This document shows, one piece after another, positions 25,383-32,940 of a stretch of 64,000 nt of DNA; position 1 is the first letter of the stretch, and each line of letters starts with the position of its first letter. Origin of the DNA: Wansuia hejianensis (lineage in GTDB: Bacteria; Bacillota; Clostridia; Lachnospirales; Lachnospiraceae); NCBI RefSeq assembly GCF_014337215.1, contig NZ_CP060635.1, forward strand, positions 1 through 64,000, in the 5' to 3' direction. The notes under the pieces were generated by a model. That model was given only the letters and a program-made list of their open reading frames with translations. It was not told the DNA's origin and did no database searches. Made by a program: the position numbers and the translations under genes.

Positions 25383-25930
25383 AGCTTCTCTGGGAGATGT
25401 TTTTTACATTTTTTAAGATCGGGCTGTTTAGCATCGGCGGCGGCTATGCAATTATTCCTATGATTCATGAGCAGGTGGTCCTCACCTATCACTGGCTGAG
25501 TGCCCAGGAATTCACCGACATCATTACTATTTCCCAGATGACTCCGGGACCGCTGGCGATCAATACTTCAACGTTTGTGGGGATGAGAGTGGGTGGAATT
25601 GCTGGAGCGCTTTGTGCGACTGCCGGGTGTATCTGCATGGGTGTGGTAATTTCCTGCGGGCTTTACCGTATGTTCTCCAGATTTTCAGGGTCTGCATATT
25701 TTGCTGAGATACTGAAGGGGCTGAAGGCCAGCTCTCTTGGTCTGATCGCTTCCGCGGCTGTGATTATACTCTGTCTTGCGTTTTTTGGCGGGGCAGCTGC
25801 CAGCACCGGCAGCCTGGAACTGCGGGCGGTGCTTATTTTTCTGGTTACGCTGGTTATCTCCAGGAAGTTCAAACTCAATCCGGTGCTGCTGATGATTCTG
25901 GCAGGGGTTTTGGGGGCTGTACTGTACTAA
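25379..25930 (+). CDS. Chromate transporter family protein, second half
   Basis: 183 residues with the paired CHR motif FSIGGGYAIIPMIHEQVV (about 16-33) and QMTPGPLAINTSTFVGMRVGG. It is a paralogue of the preceding gene in presumably opposite membrane topology; the two would work as a heterodimer. AAAGGAGG lies before the overlapping ATG. An upstream extension to 25331 exists in frame but lies inside the partner gene. A terminator follows at 25976. Confidence 0.88.
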   Translation: MKLLWEMFFTFFKIGLFSIGGGYAIIPMIHEQVVLTYHWLSAQEFTDIITISQMTPGPLAINTSTFVGMRVGGIAGALCATAGCICMGVVISCGLYRMFSRFSGSAYFAEILKGLKASSLGLIASAAVIILCLAFFGGAAASTGSLELRAVLIFLVTLVISRKFKLNPVLLMILAGVLGAVLY

Positions 25931-25975
25931 AAAAGGGTTTGGATGGCGTTTTTTGGATTATATGAGAAGGTTTTA

Positions 25976-25999
25976 CGGGCAGCCCGTCTGCCCGTTTTT
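25976..25999 (+). terminator. Terminator after the chromate transporter genes
   Basis: CGGGCAG-CCCGT-CTGCCCG hairpin followed by TTTTT. Confidence 0.85.
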
Positions 26000-26012
26000 G
26001 ATGTTTCCGGGA

Positions 26013-26039
26013 AGTTGATTTTGTCAACTAAAGTCAACT
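26013..26039. promoter_or_regulatory. Candidate operator of the XRE regulator: three TCAACT half-sites
   Basis: AGTTGA-N5-TCAACT (26013-26029) is followed exactly 10 bp later by another TCAACT (26034-26039). It ends 9 nt before the -35. Helical phasing and position suit an autoregulator. Confidence 0.5.
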
Positions 26040-26048
26040 GCAAATCGA

Positions 26049-26077
26049 TTGAAGTTGGTGGATAGCGGGCATATAAT
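26049..26077 (+). promoter_or_regulatory. Promoter of the XRE-ABC transporter operon
   Basis: TTGAAG, 17 nt, TATAAT, followed by the first gene 20 nt later. Confidence 0.65.
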
Positions 26078-26096
26078 CTTTACAGAGGTGATGAAT

Positions 26097-27203
26097 ATGA
26101 AAGAGATTAATATCGCGGGCGCCATTACCAGGAAGAGAAAAGAAAAAGGGATCACACAGGAAGAGCTGGCGTGCTATATAGGCGTTTCTAAAGCATCTGT
26201 GTCAAAATGGGAAACAGGACAAAGCTATCCTGATATCGTATTTTTGCCGCAGCTGGCGTCTTATTTTAATATCAGCCTGGATGAGCTGATGGGTTATCAG
26301 CCCCAGATGACAGATGAAGAGATTAAGGAGCTCTATTACCGACTGGCGGAAAAGTTTTCCAGGAAGCCTTTTGAAGAAGTGATGGAGGAGTGCCGGGAGG
26401 TCACCAAAAAGTATTTCGCATGTCTGCCGCTGCTGCTCCAGATTGCTGTGCTGTATATCAACCATTTTGGGCTGGCCCGGGAGAAAGAAAGGCAAAAAGA
26501 AGTTCTGGAGGAAGCAAAATCACTTTGCAGAAGGATTAAGGAAGAGAGCCAGGAGATCGGGATGTGCAGGCAGGCCAATACTATGGAGGCCATGGCCGAA
26601 GTGGCCCTGGGCAATCCCCAGGCTGCTGCAGAGCTTTTAGAGGATGTAAATGATCCGATGATGGGTGAAGAAGTTATTCTGGCGAATGCCTGTTACCTGA
26701 CGGGAGATGTGGAAAAAGCAAAGGAAACGATACAGGTGGGACTGTTCCGTCATGTGCTGGGCTTTGTCAGTGATGTTCCCCAATGTCTGATGCTCTATGT
26801 GGAAGAGAAGGAGAGGTTTGAAGAAATTCTCAGGCGTGCCCTGGCTGTGTGCAGCCTTTTCCATATGGAGCAGCTCCATCCCTCCATGCTGAGCGGGATT
26901 TACATGACCGGGGCCAATGGGTATGCCAGCCAGGGGGAATACGAAAAGGCATTGGAACTGCTCAGGAAATTTGCAGATTTGTTTGCAGGAATGAATCTGC
27001 TGCTTATTTCGGAAGGAGATTCTTTTTTTGACAAAATCAGCGGCTGGCTGGGGCAGTTGAAGCTGGGGCTGAAGCCGCCCAGGGACGAGAAGACAATCCG
27101 GCAGAGTATGTTGGACGTTGTTGAGCATCATCCGGTTTTTGCTCCGCTGAAGAATTATGAACAATACCGGAGAATTGTTGAGAAGCTGAAAAGTCTGGTC
27201 TGA
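26097..27203 (+). CDS. XRE-family regulator with TPR-like C-terminal domain
   Basis: About 368 residues. A Cro/cI helix-turn-helix at the N-terminus (IAGAITRKRKEKGITQEELA..VSKASVSKWETGQSYPD, about 4-42) is followed by helical repeats that look TPR-like (about 75-320). Such proteins often sense peptides or ligands through the repeat domain. An in-frame ATG at 26091 abuts the AGAGGTG, so the ATG at 26097 is preferred. It leads an operon with a small membrane protein, an ABC ATPase and an ABC-2 permease, which it probably controls. Confidence 0.85.
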   Translation: MKEINIAGAITRKRKEKGITQEELACYIGVSKASVSKWETGQSYPDIVFLPQLASYFNISLDELMGYQPQMTDEEIKELYYRLAEKFSRKPFEEVMEECREVTKKYFACLPLLLQIAVLYINHFGLAREKERQKEVLEEAKSLCRRIKEESQEIGMCRQANTMEAMAEVALGNPQAAAELLEDVNDPMMGEEVILANACYLTGDVEKAKETIQVGLFRHVLGFVSDVPQCLMLYVEEKERFEEILRRALAVCSLFHMEQLHPSMLSGIYMTGANGYASQGEYEKALELLRKFADLFAGMNLLLISEGDSFFDKISGWLGQLKLGLKPPRDEKTIRQSMLDVVEHHPVFAPLKNYEQYRRIVEKLKSLV

Positions 27204-27218
27204 GAAAGGGGAACTGGC

Positions 27219-27419
27219 ATGGATATCATTGCAGAATACTGGCCGTTTCTGGCGCCTTATATCGTAATTGAACTGATTTTGGCGGTGGCCGCGCTGATTC
27301 ATGTGCTGAGGCATCCCAATTACCGCTTTGGAAATAAGGCGGTGTGGATTCCTGTGGTACTTTTGCTGCAGATCATCGGTCCGGTGTTGTATTTTGTGTT
27401 CGGCAGGGGTGAAGAGTGA
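27219..27419 (+). CDS. Small PLDc_N-domain membrane protein (YxlE-like)
   Basis: 66 residues with two hydrophobic helices, ending VLLLQIIGPVLYFVFGRGEE; the HPNYRFGNKAVW loop lies between them. This is the phospholipase-D nuclease N-terminal domain (PLDc_N), which occurs alone in small proteins. In Bacillus yxlE sits with yxlFG, an ABC transporter, and the same layout occurs here. Its stop codon overlaps the ATPase start. Confidence 0.8.
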   Translation: MDIIAEYWPFLAPYIVIELILAVAALIHVLRHPNYRFGNKAVWIPVVLLLQIIGPVLYFVFGRGEE

Positions 27420-28336
27420 TGGAAATATTAGAGATCAGAGATCTTCATAAGAGATTTGGAAGCCACGAAGTTTTGAGCGGCCTGAACATGGTGATTCCAG
27501 AACATACCATATTCGGCTTTGTTGGGCAAAATGGTGCGGGTAAGACGACGACGATGAAAATTGTTCTGGGGCTGCTCCGGCCGGACGGCGGCGAAGTGGC
27601 GGTGTGCGGGCAGCGGGTCTCCTATGGCGGGACCAGATCAAACCGGTGTGTGGGATATCTGCCGGATGTTCCTGAATTCTATGGATATATGACCCCGGTG
27701 GAATACCTGAAGCTGTGCGGGGAAATTACAGGGCTTGAAAGCGGCCGGATCAGGGCCAGGGGTAGAGAACTGCTGGACCTGGTCGGGCTGGCTGGCGATA
27801 AAAAAAGGATCGGAGGCTTTTCCAGGGGTATGAAGCAGCGTCTGGGGATTGCTCAGGCGCTTTTGAATGAACCGCGGCTGCTGATCTGCGATGAGCCTAC
27901 TTCAGCGCTGGATCCTATTGGGAGAAAGGAAATTCTGGATATTCTGTCGGCAGTCAGAGAGAAAACAACCGTGGTATTTTCCACTCACATACTCACAGAC
28001 GTGGAGAGGATCTGCGATCATGTGGCTCTTCTGCACGGAGGAAAACTGGCTCTGTGCGGTACGCTTTCAGAAATACGTGGTTCGTACAGGCGCAGCGGGT
28101 TCCGCATTGAGTTCCGGAATCCGGAGGATGCCAGGATGTTTTCAGAATGCGGAGAACTGAAAAGCCCTGGAACGACAGTTTCTGCGGAGGGGGCAGTCCT
28201 GACCATTGAGTCGCCGGAGGAAGGGGCGAAAGGAAAGGTTCTTATCAGGCTTTTGGCGGAAAAGCAGATGGTTCCACTCCATTTTGAGATCCTGGAGCCA
28301 TCGTTGGAGAGTATATTTGCGGAGGCGGTAGTATGA
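27419..28336 (+). CDS. ABC transporter ATP-binding protein (YxlF-like exporter type)
   Basis: 305 residues. Walker A GQNGAGKTT (about 37-45), signature FSRGMKQRLGIAQAL, Walker B LLICDEPTSALD, and the H-loop STHIL. The C-terminal 90 residues form the auxiliary domain common in bacitracin/antibiotic-type exporters (CcmA-like COG1131). The frame includes a GTG at 27416, but the ATG at 27419 is coupled to the upstream TGA. It pairs with the ABC-2 permease that follows with a 4-nt overlap. Confidence 0.9.
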   Translation: MEILEIRDLHKRFGSHEVLSGLNMVIPEHTIFGFVGQNGAGKTTTMKIVLGLLRPDGGEVAVCGQRVSYGGTRSNRCVGYLPDVPEFYGYMTPVEYLKLCGEITGLESGRIRARGRELLDLVGLAGDKKRIGGFSRGMKQRLGIAQALLNEPRLLICDEPTSALDPIGRKEILDILSAVREKTTVVFSTHILTDVERICDHVALLHGGKLALCGTLSEIRGSYRRSGFRIEFRNPEDARMFSECGELKSPGTTVSAEGAVLTIESPEEGAKGKVLIRLLAEKQMVPLHFEILEPSLESIFAEAVV

Positions 28337-29097
28337 GAAATTACGTGACATTTCTAAAAAAAGAATGGTTGGAAAGCCTGCGGACCTACAAGCTGTTCGT
28401 CATGCTGGCGTCTTTTTCCATCCTGGGGATAATGAATCCTCTTATTGCAAAGCTGACGCCTGAAATCATAGATCTGGCAATGCCGGAGGGAATGGAGATT
28501 GCGGTCGCCGTGCCGACTGCCTTTGATTCATGGGCACAGTTTTACAAAAACACTGGGCAGATCGGAGTGATTGTTACGGTGATCGTGTTCAGCGGTATCA
28601 TCAGCGGGGAGCTGTCCAGAGGAACCCTGATACACATGCTGACCAAAGGTCTGTCCCGGAGCTCTGTCATTTTGTCAAAATATACGTATATGGTGATGCT
28701 GTGGAGTGCCGGCCTCGGGCTGTCCTGTTTGATCACCTGGGTTTATACGGTATATTTGTTTCCGGATGGACGGATATCCCATCTGTTCTTTTCCGTGTTT
28801 TGCCTGTGGCTGTTCGGCGTGTTCCTTCTGGCGCTGCTGCTCTTTGCCGGGAGTCTTGTGAGAGCCACGGGCGGAGGGCTGCTGCTGACCGGAGCGGGGG
28901 TGGGCGCCTGTATGGCGCTGCAGATGATTCCTGTCCTGCAGAAGCGCACGCCCTTTGCGCTGGTGACGGAAAACATGGGGCTGATACAGAACACAGTAAA
29001 GCCCCCGGAGCTTTCATGCGCCGCGGGGATCACGGGAGTGCTCGCCCTGGTGCTTGCTGCGGGGGCAGTTCTGGCTTTCAGAAAAAAACAACTCTGA
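28333..29097 (+). CDS. ABC-2 type transporter permease
   Basis: 254 residues, six predicted membrane segments, N-terminal MRNYVTFLKKEWLESLRTYK as in ABC-2 permeases, and the GIISGELSRGTLIHMLTKGLSRSSVILSK segment (shown to be typical by GELSRGT..LTKGLSR). It forms the membrane part of the exporter with the preceding ATPase; the ATG overlaps the TGA of that gene. Substrate unknown. It converges on trxA 40 nt further on. Confidence 0.87.
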   Translation: MRNYVTFLKKEWLESLRTYKLFVMLASFSILGIMNPLIAKLTPEIIDLAMPEGMEIAVAVPTAFDSWAQFYKNTGQIGVIVTVIVFSGIISGELSRGTLIHMLTKGLSRSSVILSKYTYMVMLWSAGLGLSCLITWVYTVYLFPDGRISHLFFSVFCLWLFGVFLLALLLFAGSLVRATGGGLLLTGAGVGACMALQMIPVLQKRTPFALVTENMGLIQNTVKPPELSCAAGITGVLALVLAAGAVLAFRKKQL

Positions 29098-29137
29098 TTA
29101 TGCCCGGAACAGTGTTCACGGAGTCTTGCCTGTTCTG

Positions 29138-29449
29138 TTACTTCAGCAGTTCGAGGATATCTTCCTTGGGCCGGAAGCCGGAAGCTCTCTTCTTAAGCTT
29201 GCCATTTTCAAATACCATCAGCGTTGGAATGCTGGCGACGCGGAATTGAGAAGCCATTTCCGGAACTTCGTCCACATTCACCTTGGCTACTTTCATTTGT
29301 CCTGCGTATTCTTCGGCTATTTCTGAAATAACCGGGGAGAGCATGCGGCACGGGCCGCACCAGGGCGCCCAAAAATCCACCAGAACGGGCTTGCTTGCAT
29401 TGATTACCTCATCTTCAAAATTTTGAACGGTCAGATTAATTTCAGCCAT
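29138..29449 (-). CDS. trxA: Thioredoxin
   Basis: 103 residues with the active site WAPWCGPCRM (C30, C33 approximately) and the cis-proline segment VASIPTLMVF. General disulfide reductase of the cytoplasm. AGGAGGATATAAAA precedes the ATG. It lies between a convergent ABC operon and a Crp/Fnr-type regulator transcribed in the same direction. Confidence 0.96.
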   Translation of the reverse strand: MAEINLTVQNFEDEVINASKPVLVDFWAPWCGPCRMLSPVISEIAEEYAGQMKVAKVNVDEVPEMASQFRVASIPTLMVFENGKLKKRASGFRPKEDILELLK

Positions 29450-29549
29450 TTTTATATCCTCCTGTCGATTAATATTTTATTTGATGGTTTTATTGTAATG
29501 GAATTCTTTAGCAAATACCGTGACTGAGTCTCATTTCCGGTATTTTTTT

Positions 29550-29576
29550 GAAAAAGAGCAGACATGGTCTGCTCTC
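29550..29576 (-). terminator. Terminator of the Crp/Fnr gene
   Basis: Perfect 9-bp repeat AGAGCAGAC / GTCTGCTCT with a 3-nt loop, followed on the minus strand by TTTTTC. Confidence 0.8.
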
Positions 29577-29589
29577 AGGTTTTTTGTAT

Positions 29590-30255
29590 TCAGATCATCC
29601 TACGCAGGCTTTCAATATCCTTCAGCCTGATGGAACCCCGTTTGAATTCTACCAGATCCTCTGACGCGAACCGCTTCAGCATCCGGGCAACTACCTCCCG
29701 GGCGGAATTCGTGTGCTGGGCGATCTGTTCATGGGTCATCTTTATTTCTGAACGTCCCGTGCGGTCATATTCTTCTGTCAAAAAAGCAGCCAGGCGCCTG
29801 TCGTAGCCCTTGAACAAAATCATCTGCATCGTCCACATGACAGAAGAAAAACGTTCGCAGAGCAGTTCAAACATAAAACAGCGGACATAAATATTCTGGC
29901 TGGTCAGCTTTTCAAAGGAGGCGGAATTGACGACGAGCAATTCGCAGTCTGTCTCGGCCGTCATCTGTGTGTCAAAAGTGATCTGTTCAACGACGCAGGA
30001 GGCAGATAGCACGCAGGGATCACCCTTGCGGAGCCGAAAAAGTGTGATTTCCCGTCCCTCTTCCGACAGGATATAAGTGCGTATTTCACCGCGCAAAACC
30101 AGCAGCATGCCGAGACATTCACAGCCGCCGCTGTGTATCAGTGCCCCCTTTTGATAAGCATGCACGGCTGAGTGAGCACGCACAAAGGTCTTTTCGTCCT
30201 CAGACAGGCTGTTCCAATAGGGGAGGTTTTTCAGGTTTAAATCGGTTTGCTCCAT
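29590..30255 (-). CDS. Crp/Fnr-family transcriptional regulator
   Basis: 221 residues: cyclic-nucleotide-binding-like beta barrel (about 20-130), long dimerisation helix, then a winged helix with HEQIAQHTNSAREVVARMLKRF (recognition segment, about 170-190; NSAREVVAR). No Fnr-type cysteine cluster at the N-terminus, so it is not a classic oxygen sensor. It diverges from the microcompartment shell genes, which are the obvious candidate target. GAAAGGAG precedes the ATG and can pair with CTCCT 3 nt before it. Confidence 0.88.
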   Translation of the reverse strand: MEQTDLNLKNLPYWNSLSEDEKTFVRAHSAVHAYQKGALIHSGGCECLGMLLVLRGEIRTYILSEEGREITLFRLRKGDPCVLSASCVVEQITFDTQMTAETDCELLVVNSASFEKLTSQNIYVRCFMFELLCERFSSVMWTMQMILFKGYDRRLAAFLTEEYDRTGRSEIKMTHEQIAQHTNSAREVVARMLKRFASEDLVEFKRGSIRLKDIESLRRMI

Positions 30256-30290
30256 GTCGTTTACTCCTTTCAGGAGGGCTTTTATAATAT

Positions 30291-30319
30291 ATTATAAGAA
30301 AACAAAAGAAAGAAATCAA
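30291..30319 (-). promoter_or_regulatory. Promoter of the Crp/Fnr gene
   Basis: On the minus strand TTGATT (30319-30314), 17 nt, TATAAT (30296-30291). Confidence 0.7.
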
Positions 30320-30335
30320 TCCCTGGAATCCAAGC

Positions 30336-30364
30336 TTGTGTTTTTGTGCTTCCAATAGTATAAT
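30336..30364 (+). promoter_or_regulatory. Promoter of the microcompartment shell genes
   Basis: TTGTGT, 17 nt, TATAAT. It diverges from the Crp/Fnr promoter with only 16 bp between the two -35 boxes. Confidence 0.7.
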
Positions 30365-30382
30365 AATATGAAGTAAACGGAT

Positions 30383-30402
30383 ATATCCGCCCGGGCGGAT
30401 AT
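30383..30402. promoter_or_regulatory. 20-bp perfect palindrome in the shell-gene leader
   Basis: ATATCCGCCCGGGCGGATAT is a perfect dyad about 12-31 nt after the expected transcription start. It could be an operator acting as a roadblock or a short RNA hairpin. It does not resemble a Crp or Fnr site (TGTGA-N6-TCACA, TTGAT-N4-ATCAA). Confidence 0.6.
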
Positions 30403-30445
30403 GGCTGTACATGAAAGCAGTAAATGTGTTGCACAGGAGGATACG

Positions 30446-30745
30446 ATGTCAGAAGAATACAGGGGAATGGCACTTGGAATGTTCGAGCTGGACAACCTGG
30501 TAGCCTGTTTTGTCGCGCTGGATGCGGCGTCCAAGGCAGCGAACGTGAGGATACAGGGAGTGGAAAGAAACCGTCTCAAAAGCGGGGCCTGTGTAAAGAT
30601 GCGCGGAAATGTATCTGACGTACGCGCAGCTATGGAAGTTGCCCTGGCCGCAGCGGAACCGATTTCAACAGTTGTTTCTCATAATATTATAGCCGCTCCT
30701 GCAGAAGATACGGAGATTGGCGTGGAAATGACCATTTTGAAATGA
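30446..30745 (+). CDS. Bacterial microcompartment shell protein (BMC domain) 1
   Basis: 99 residues, one BMC domain (PF00936): ALGMFELDNLVACFVALDAASKAANV (read in parts: ALGMFEL, ACFVALDAASKAANV) and MRGNVSDVRAAMEVA. Such proteins form hexameric tiles of protein compartments. The frame starts at 30401, but CACAGGAGG fits the ATG at 30446. The second BMC gene overlaps its end region. No encapsulated enzyme, BMC-P pentamer or BMC-T gene is in the window. Confidence 0.88.
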   Translation: MSEEYRGMALGMFELDNLVACFVALDAASKAANVRIQGVERNRLKSGACVKMRGNVSDVRAAMEVALAAAEPISTVVSHNIIAAPAEDTEIGVEMTILK

Positions 30746-30762
30746 CAGGGAGAGATAAAACG

Positions 30763-31041
30763 ATGAAATATGGTGCGTTTGGATTAGTGGAGGTAGTTGG
30801 CAGTGCGAATGCGGTCCGCGTTGTGGACCAGATGCTGAAGGCGGCCGATGTGAGCTATGAGACCTGGCACACACGCTGCGGAGGCCATGCTACAGTATTC
30901 ATGAGCGGCGGCGTATCGGCGGTAAAAGCCGCTATAGAGAGCGTAAAAGAGAACCCGCCCTGTGAGATTGTGGCAGCGGCAGTGATATCCAGTCCATCTG
31001 AAGAGACTACGAGAATAGTAGAAGAGTGGGCCGGAAAATAA
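30763..31041 (+). CDS. Bacterial microcompartment shell protein (BMC domain) 2
   Basis: 92 residues with the canonical BMC start KYGAFGLVEVVGSANAVRVVDQMLKAADV (seen as GAFGLVEVVGSANAV) and FMSGGVSAVKAAIES. It differs from its neighbour, so the pair could make mixed hexamers. A start at 30742 (ATGA overlap) is possible, but GACAGGGAGAG is 9 nt before the ATG at 30763. A terminator follows, so the operon holds only these two shell genes. Confidence 0.88.
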   Translation: MKYGAFGLVEVVGSANAVRVVDQMLKAADVSYETWHTRCGGHATVFMSGGVSAVKAAIESVKENPPCEIVAAAVISSPSEETTRIVEEWAGK

Positions 31042-31079
31042 AGGGATGTGTCCCTGTGGAGATGATGTATGAAAAACAT

Positions 31080-31130
31080 CGGAATTTTCCTGTGCACAAA
31101 TAGGCGCAGAAAAATTCCGGTGCTTTTTAA
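31080..31130 (+). terminator. Terminator of the shell-gene operon
   Basis: CGGAATTTT pairs with AAAATTCCG and CTGTGC with GCGCAG (one G-U), 15 bp with one mismatch and an 8-nt loop, followed by GTGCTTTTT. Its presence argues that the upstream extension of the next open frame (to 31069) is not translated. Confidence 0.8.
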
Positions 31131-31133
31131 TTT

Positions 31134-31147
31134 CGGAAAATTTTCCG
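31134..31147. promoter_or_regulatory. Palindrome upstream of the VWA gene (possible CodY-like site)
   Basis: CGGAAAATTTTCCG is a perfect 14-bp dyad. Read on either strand, the surrounding 15-mer matches the CodY consensus at 12 of 15 positions. CodY control of the VWA-MoxR pair is only a suggestion. Confidence 0.35.
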
Positions 31148-31206
31148 AATACTTCCTGAAAAAAGGCAAGCTGACAGGTAAGGCCAGGAAAGAGAGGGAA
31201 AGAAGG

Positions 31207-32937
31207 ATGAGCCGGGAGCTGCTGGAGGAATTTCACAAGGCAAAGAGAGAATCCCAGAAGCTGTCCCTGGCATTGCAGATCCTGAAGCCGGAGACAGACC
31301 TGGAGGGACCGGAGCGAAAAGAGCTTCTGAAATATCTTGATTACCGGCGCCGTTCAGCGGCCATGGAACTGATCAGAGCCGGGGACTTGGCCAGCCTAAG
31401 GGCTATGGAGGTACGGGGATGGCTGGAACAGCAGCATCTGGAAGGATACCGCAGGGAGGCCGGCCGCCTGGGAGAGGCGGAGATATGGGCGTACCTCTGT
31501 CAGCTATCAGATCCAACATGCAGGAAGCAGGAGGGAAGGGCAGCCCGGGGGAAGACAGCAATCCAATTGGAGACGGATCGTAAAGCGCAGCAGGATGAGG
31601 CGGAGCTGTGCGGGAGAATCTGGAAACTGACCGTGAAGAAGCTGAGAATGAAGCTGCCGGGCCTGTCGGAGGCATTGAGCATTCTCCGGTTTGAACGTGA
31701 TGAGAAAATCAGAGGTCTGGCAGGCGATGGATTTCAGGTTTTTTATCGGAGCGGGGAATTGTTCCCGGCATATGTTGACAGTCCGGAGCTGGTCGCGCGG
31801 AACTTATTGCATCTGATCATTCACAACCTATATCTGCATCCTCTGCTGTCTGCCGGGAAGGATGAGAGGCTTTGGAATCTGGCCTGCGATATGACGGCGG
31901 AGCGCCTTCTGGACGGCTGGAAGATACGGGGACTGTCCCGACCTGGGAACGAATACAGAGCATTACTGCTGAAAGAACAGCAGCTGCCGGAGCAATGGCA
32001 GAGCGCCGGGGTATTATACCAGATTCTCTCCAAGAAAAGCAGAGATCCCGGGGCGCTTGAGAAGCTGGAGGAAGAATTCAGGATAGACGATCACAGGCTG
32101 TGGCGTCAGTACAGAAGGACAGAGCGTCCGGAGGATCAGCCGGAAGGAGAAGGCTGTGAAGGGACGGCTGAAAGCCGCAGGCGTATATCCCGCAGCGGGC
32201 AGTTTCTGAGGACCTGGAACCGGATCAGAAGGGAATGGAGCCCCAGGATGGATGGCCGCCGCCAGAAGGCCGGTACAAGTGCCGGCAGGGGCGTGCAGGA
32301 GGTGATTCTCAGGAAAAGGAAGGAATACGATTACCGCCATTTTTTGGAGGATTTTATGGTGTGTCAGGAAGAGGTGGAACTGGATATGGACAGCTTTGAT
32401 TTTCTGCCCTACTGGTACAGCAGGACTCATTATCAGGGTATTATCCTGCTGGAGCCTCTGGAATACAGGGAAGTCCATAAGCTGGATGAGATGGTGATCG
32501 CTATCGATACATCCGGCTCCTGTTCCGGCCATGTTGTCCGGCGCTTTCTGGAGGAAACCTATCAGATCCTGACTGCAAGAGGGAATTTTTTTCGTAAGAT
32601 GAAAGTACACATCTTACAGTGCGATTCCATGATACAGGAGCATGTGGTAATCCGTTCCAGGGAAGAATTCCTGGATTATATGGATCAGGTGACGGTGAAA
32701 GGGCTGGGCGGTACGGATTTCCGGCCGGTTTTCCGACTGGTGGACCGGCTGATTGAAGAAAAGGAGATACATAATCTGAAGGGGCTTCTCTACTTTACTG
32801 ACGGGGACGGTATCTATCCGAAGGACAAGCCCTCCTACGAAACGGCGTTTATTTTTCTGAACCGGGAATATGAAAAGCACGAGGTGCCGGAATGGGGGCT
32901 GCGGCTGAATTTGGGACTGAAATTGGAGGAAGACTAG
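31207..32937 (+). CDS. VWA-like/DUF2201 protein (putative metallopeptidase-like plus von Willebrand A domain)
   Basis: About 576 residues. The N-terminal half resembles the COG3864/DUF2201 predicted metallopeptidase region; at 202-206 it reads HLIIH (LLHLIIHNLYLHPL) where a zinc peptidase would have HExxH, so the catalytic glutamate is missing. The C-terminal half is a VWA domain with an apparently intact MIDAS: DTSGS (D434), GGTDF, FTDGDG. The frame opens at 31069, but a terminator and palindrome occupy that stretch, and GAGAGGG before the ATG at 31207 suits that start. It lies 3 nt before a MoxR ATPase, its expected partner. Confidence 0.8.
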   Translation: MSRELLEEFHKAKRESQKLSLALQILKPETDLEGPERKELLKYLDYRRRSAAMELIRAGDLASLRAMEVRGWLEQQHLEGYRREAGRLGEAEIWAYLCQLSDPTCRKQEGRAARGKTAIQLETDRKAQQDEAELCGRIWKLTVKKLRMKLPGLSEALSILRFERDEKIRGLAGDGFQVFYRSGELFPAYVDSPELVARNLLHLIIHNLYLHPLLSAGKDERLWNLACDMTAERLLDGWKIRGLSRPGNEYRALLLKEQQLPEQWQSAGVLYQILSKKSRDPGALEKLEEEFRIDDHRLWRQYRRTERPEDQPEGEGCEGTAESRRRISRSGQFLRTWNRIRREWSPRMDGRRQKAGTSAGRGVQEVILRKRKEYDYRHFLEDFMVCQEEVELDMDSFDFLPYWYSRTHYQGIILLEPLEYREVHKLDEMVIAIDTSGSCSGHVVRRFLEETYQILTARGNFFRKMKVHILQCDSMIQEHVVIRSREEFLDYMDQVTVKGLGGTDFRPVFRLVDRLIEEKEIHNLKGLLYFTDGDGIYPKDKPSYETAFIFLNREYEKHEVPEWGLRLNLGLKLEED

Positions 32938-32940
32938 CGA

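Noticed and set aside
31069..31206. N-terminal extension of the VWA protein
   Set aside because: Covers a strong terminator and a palindrome; the ATG at 31207 has a better ribosome binding site and fits the domain start.
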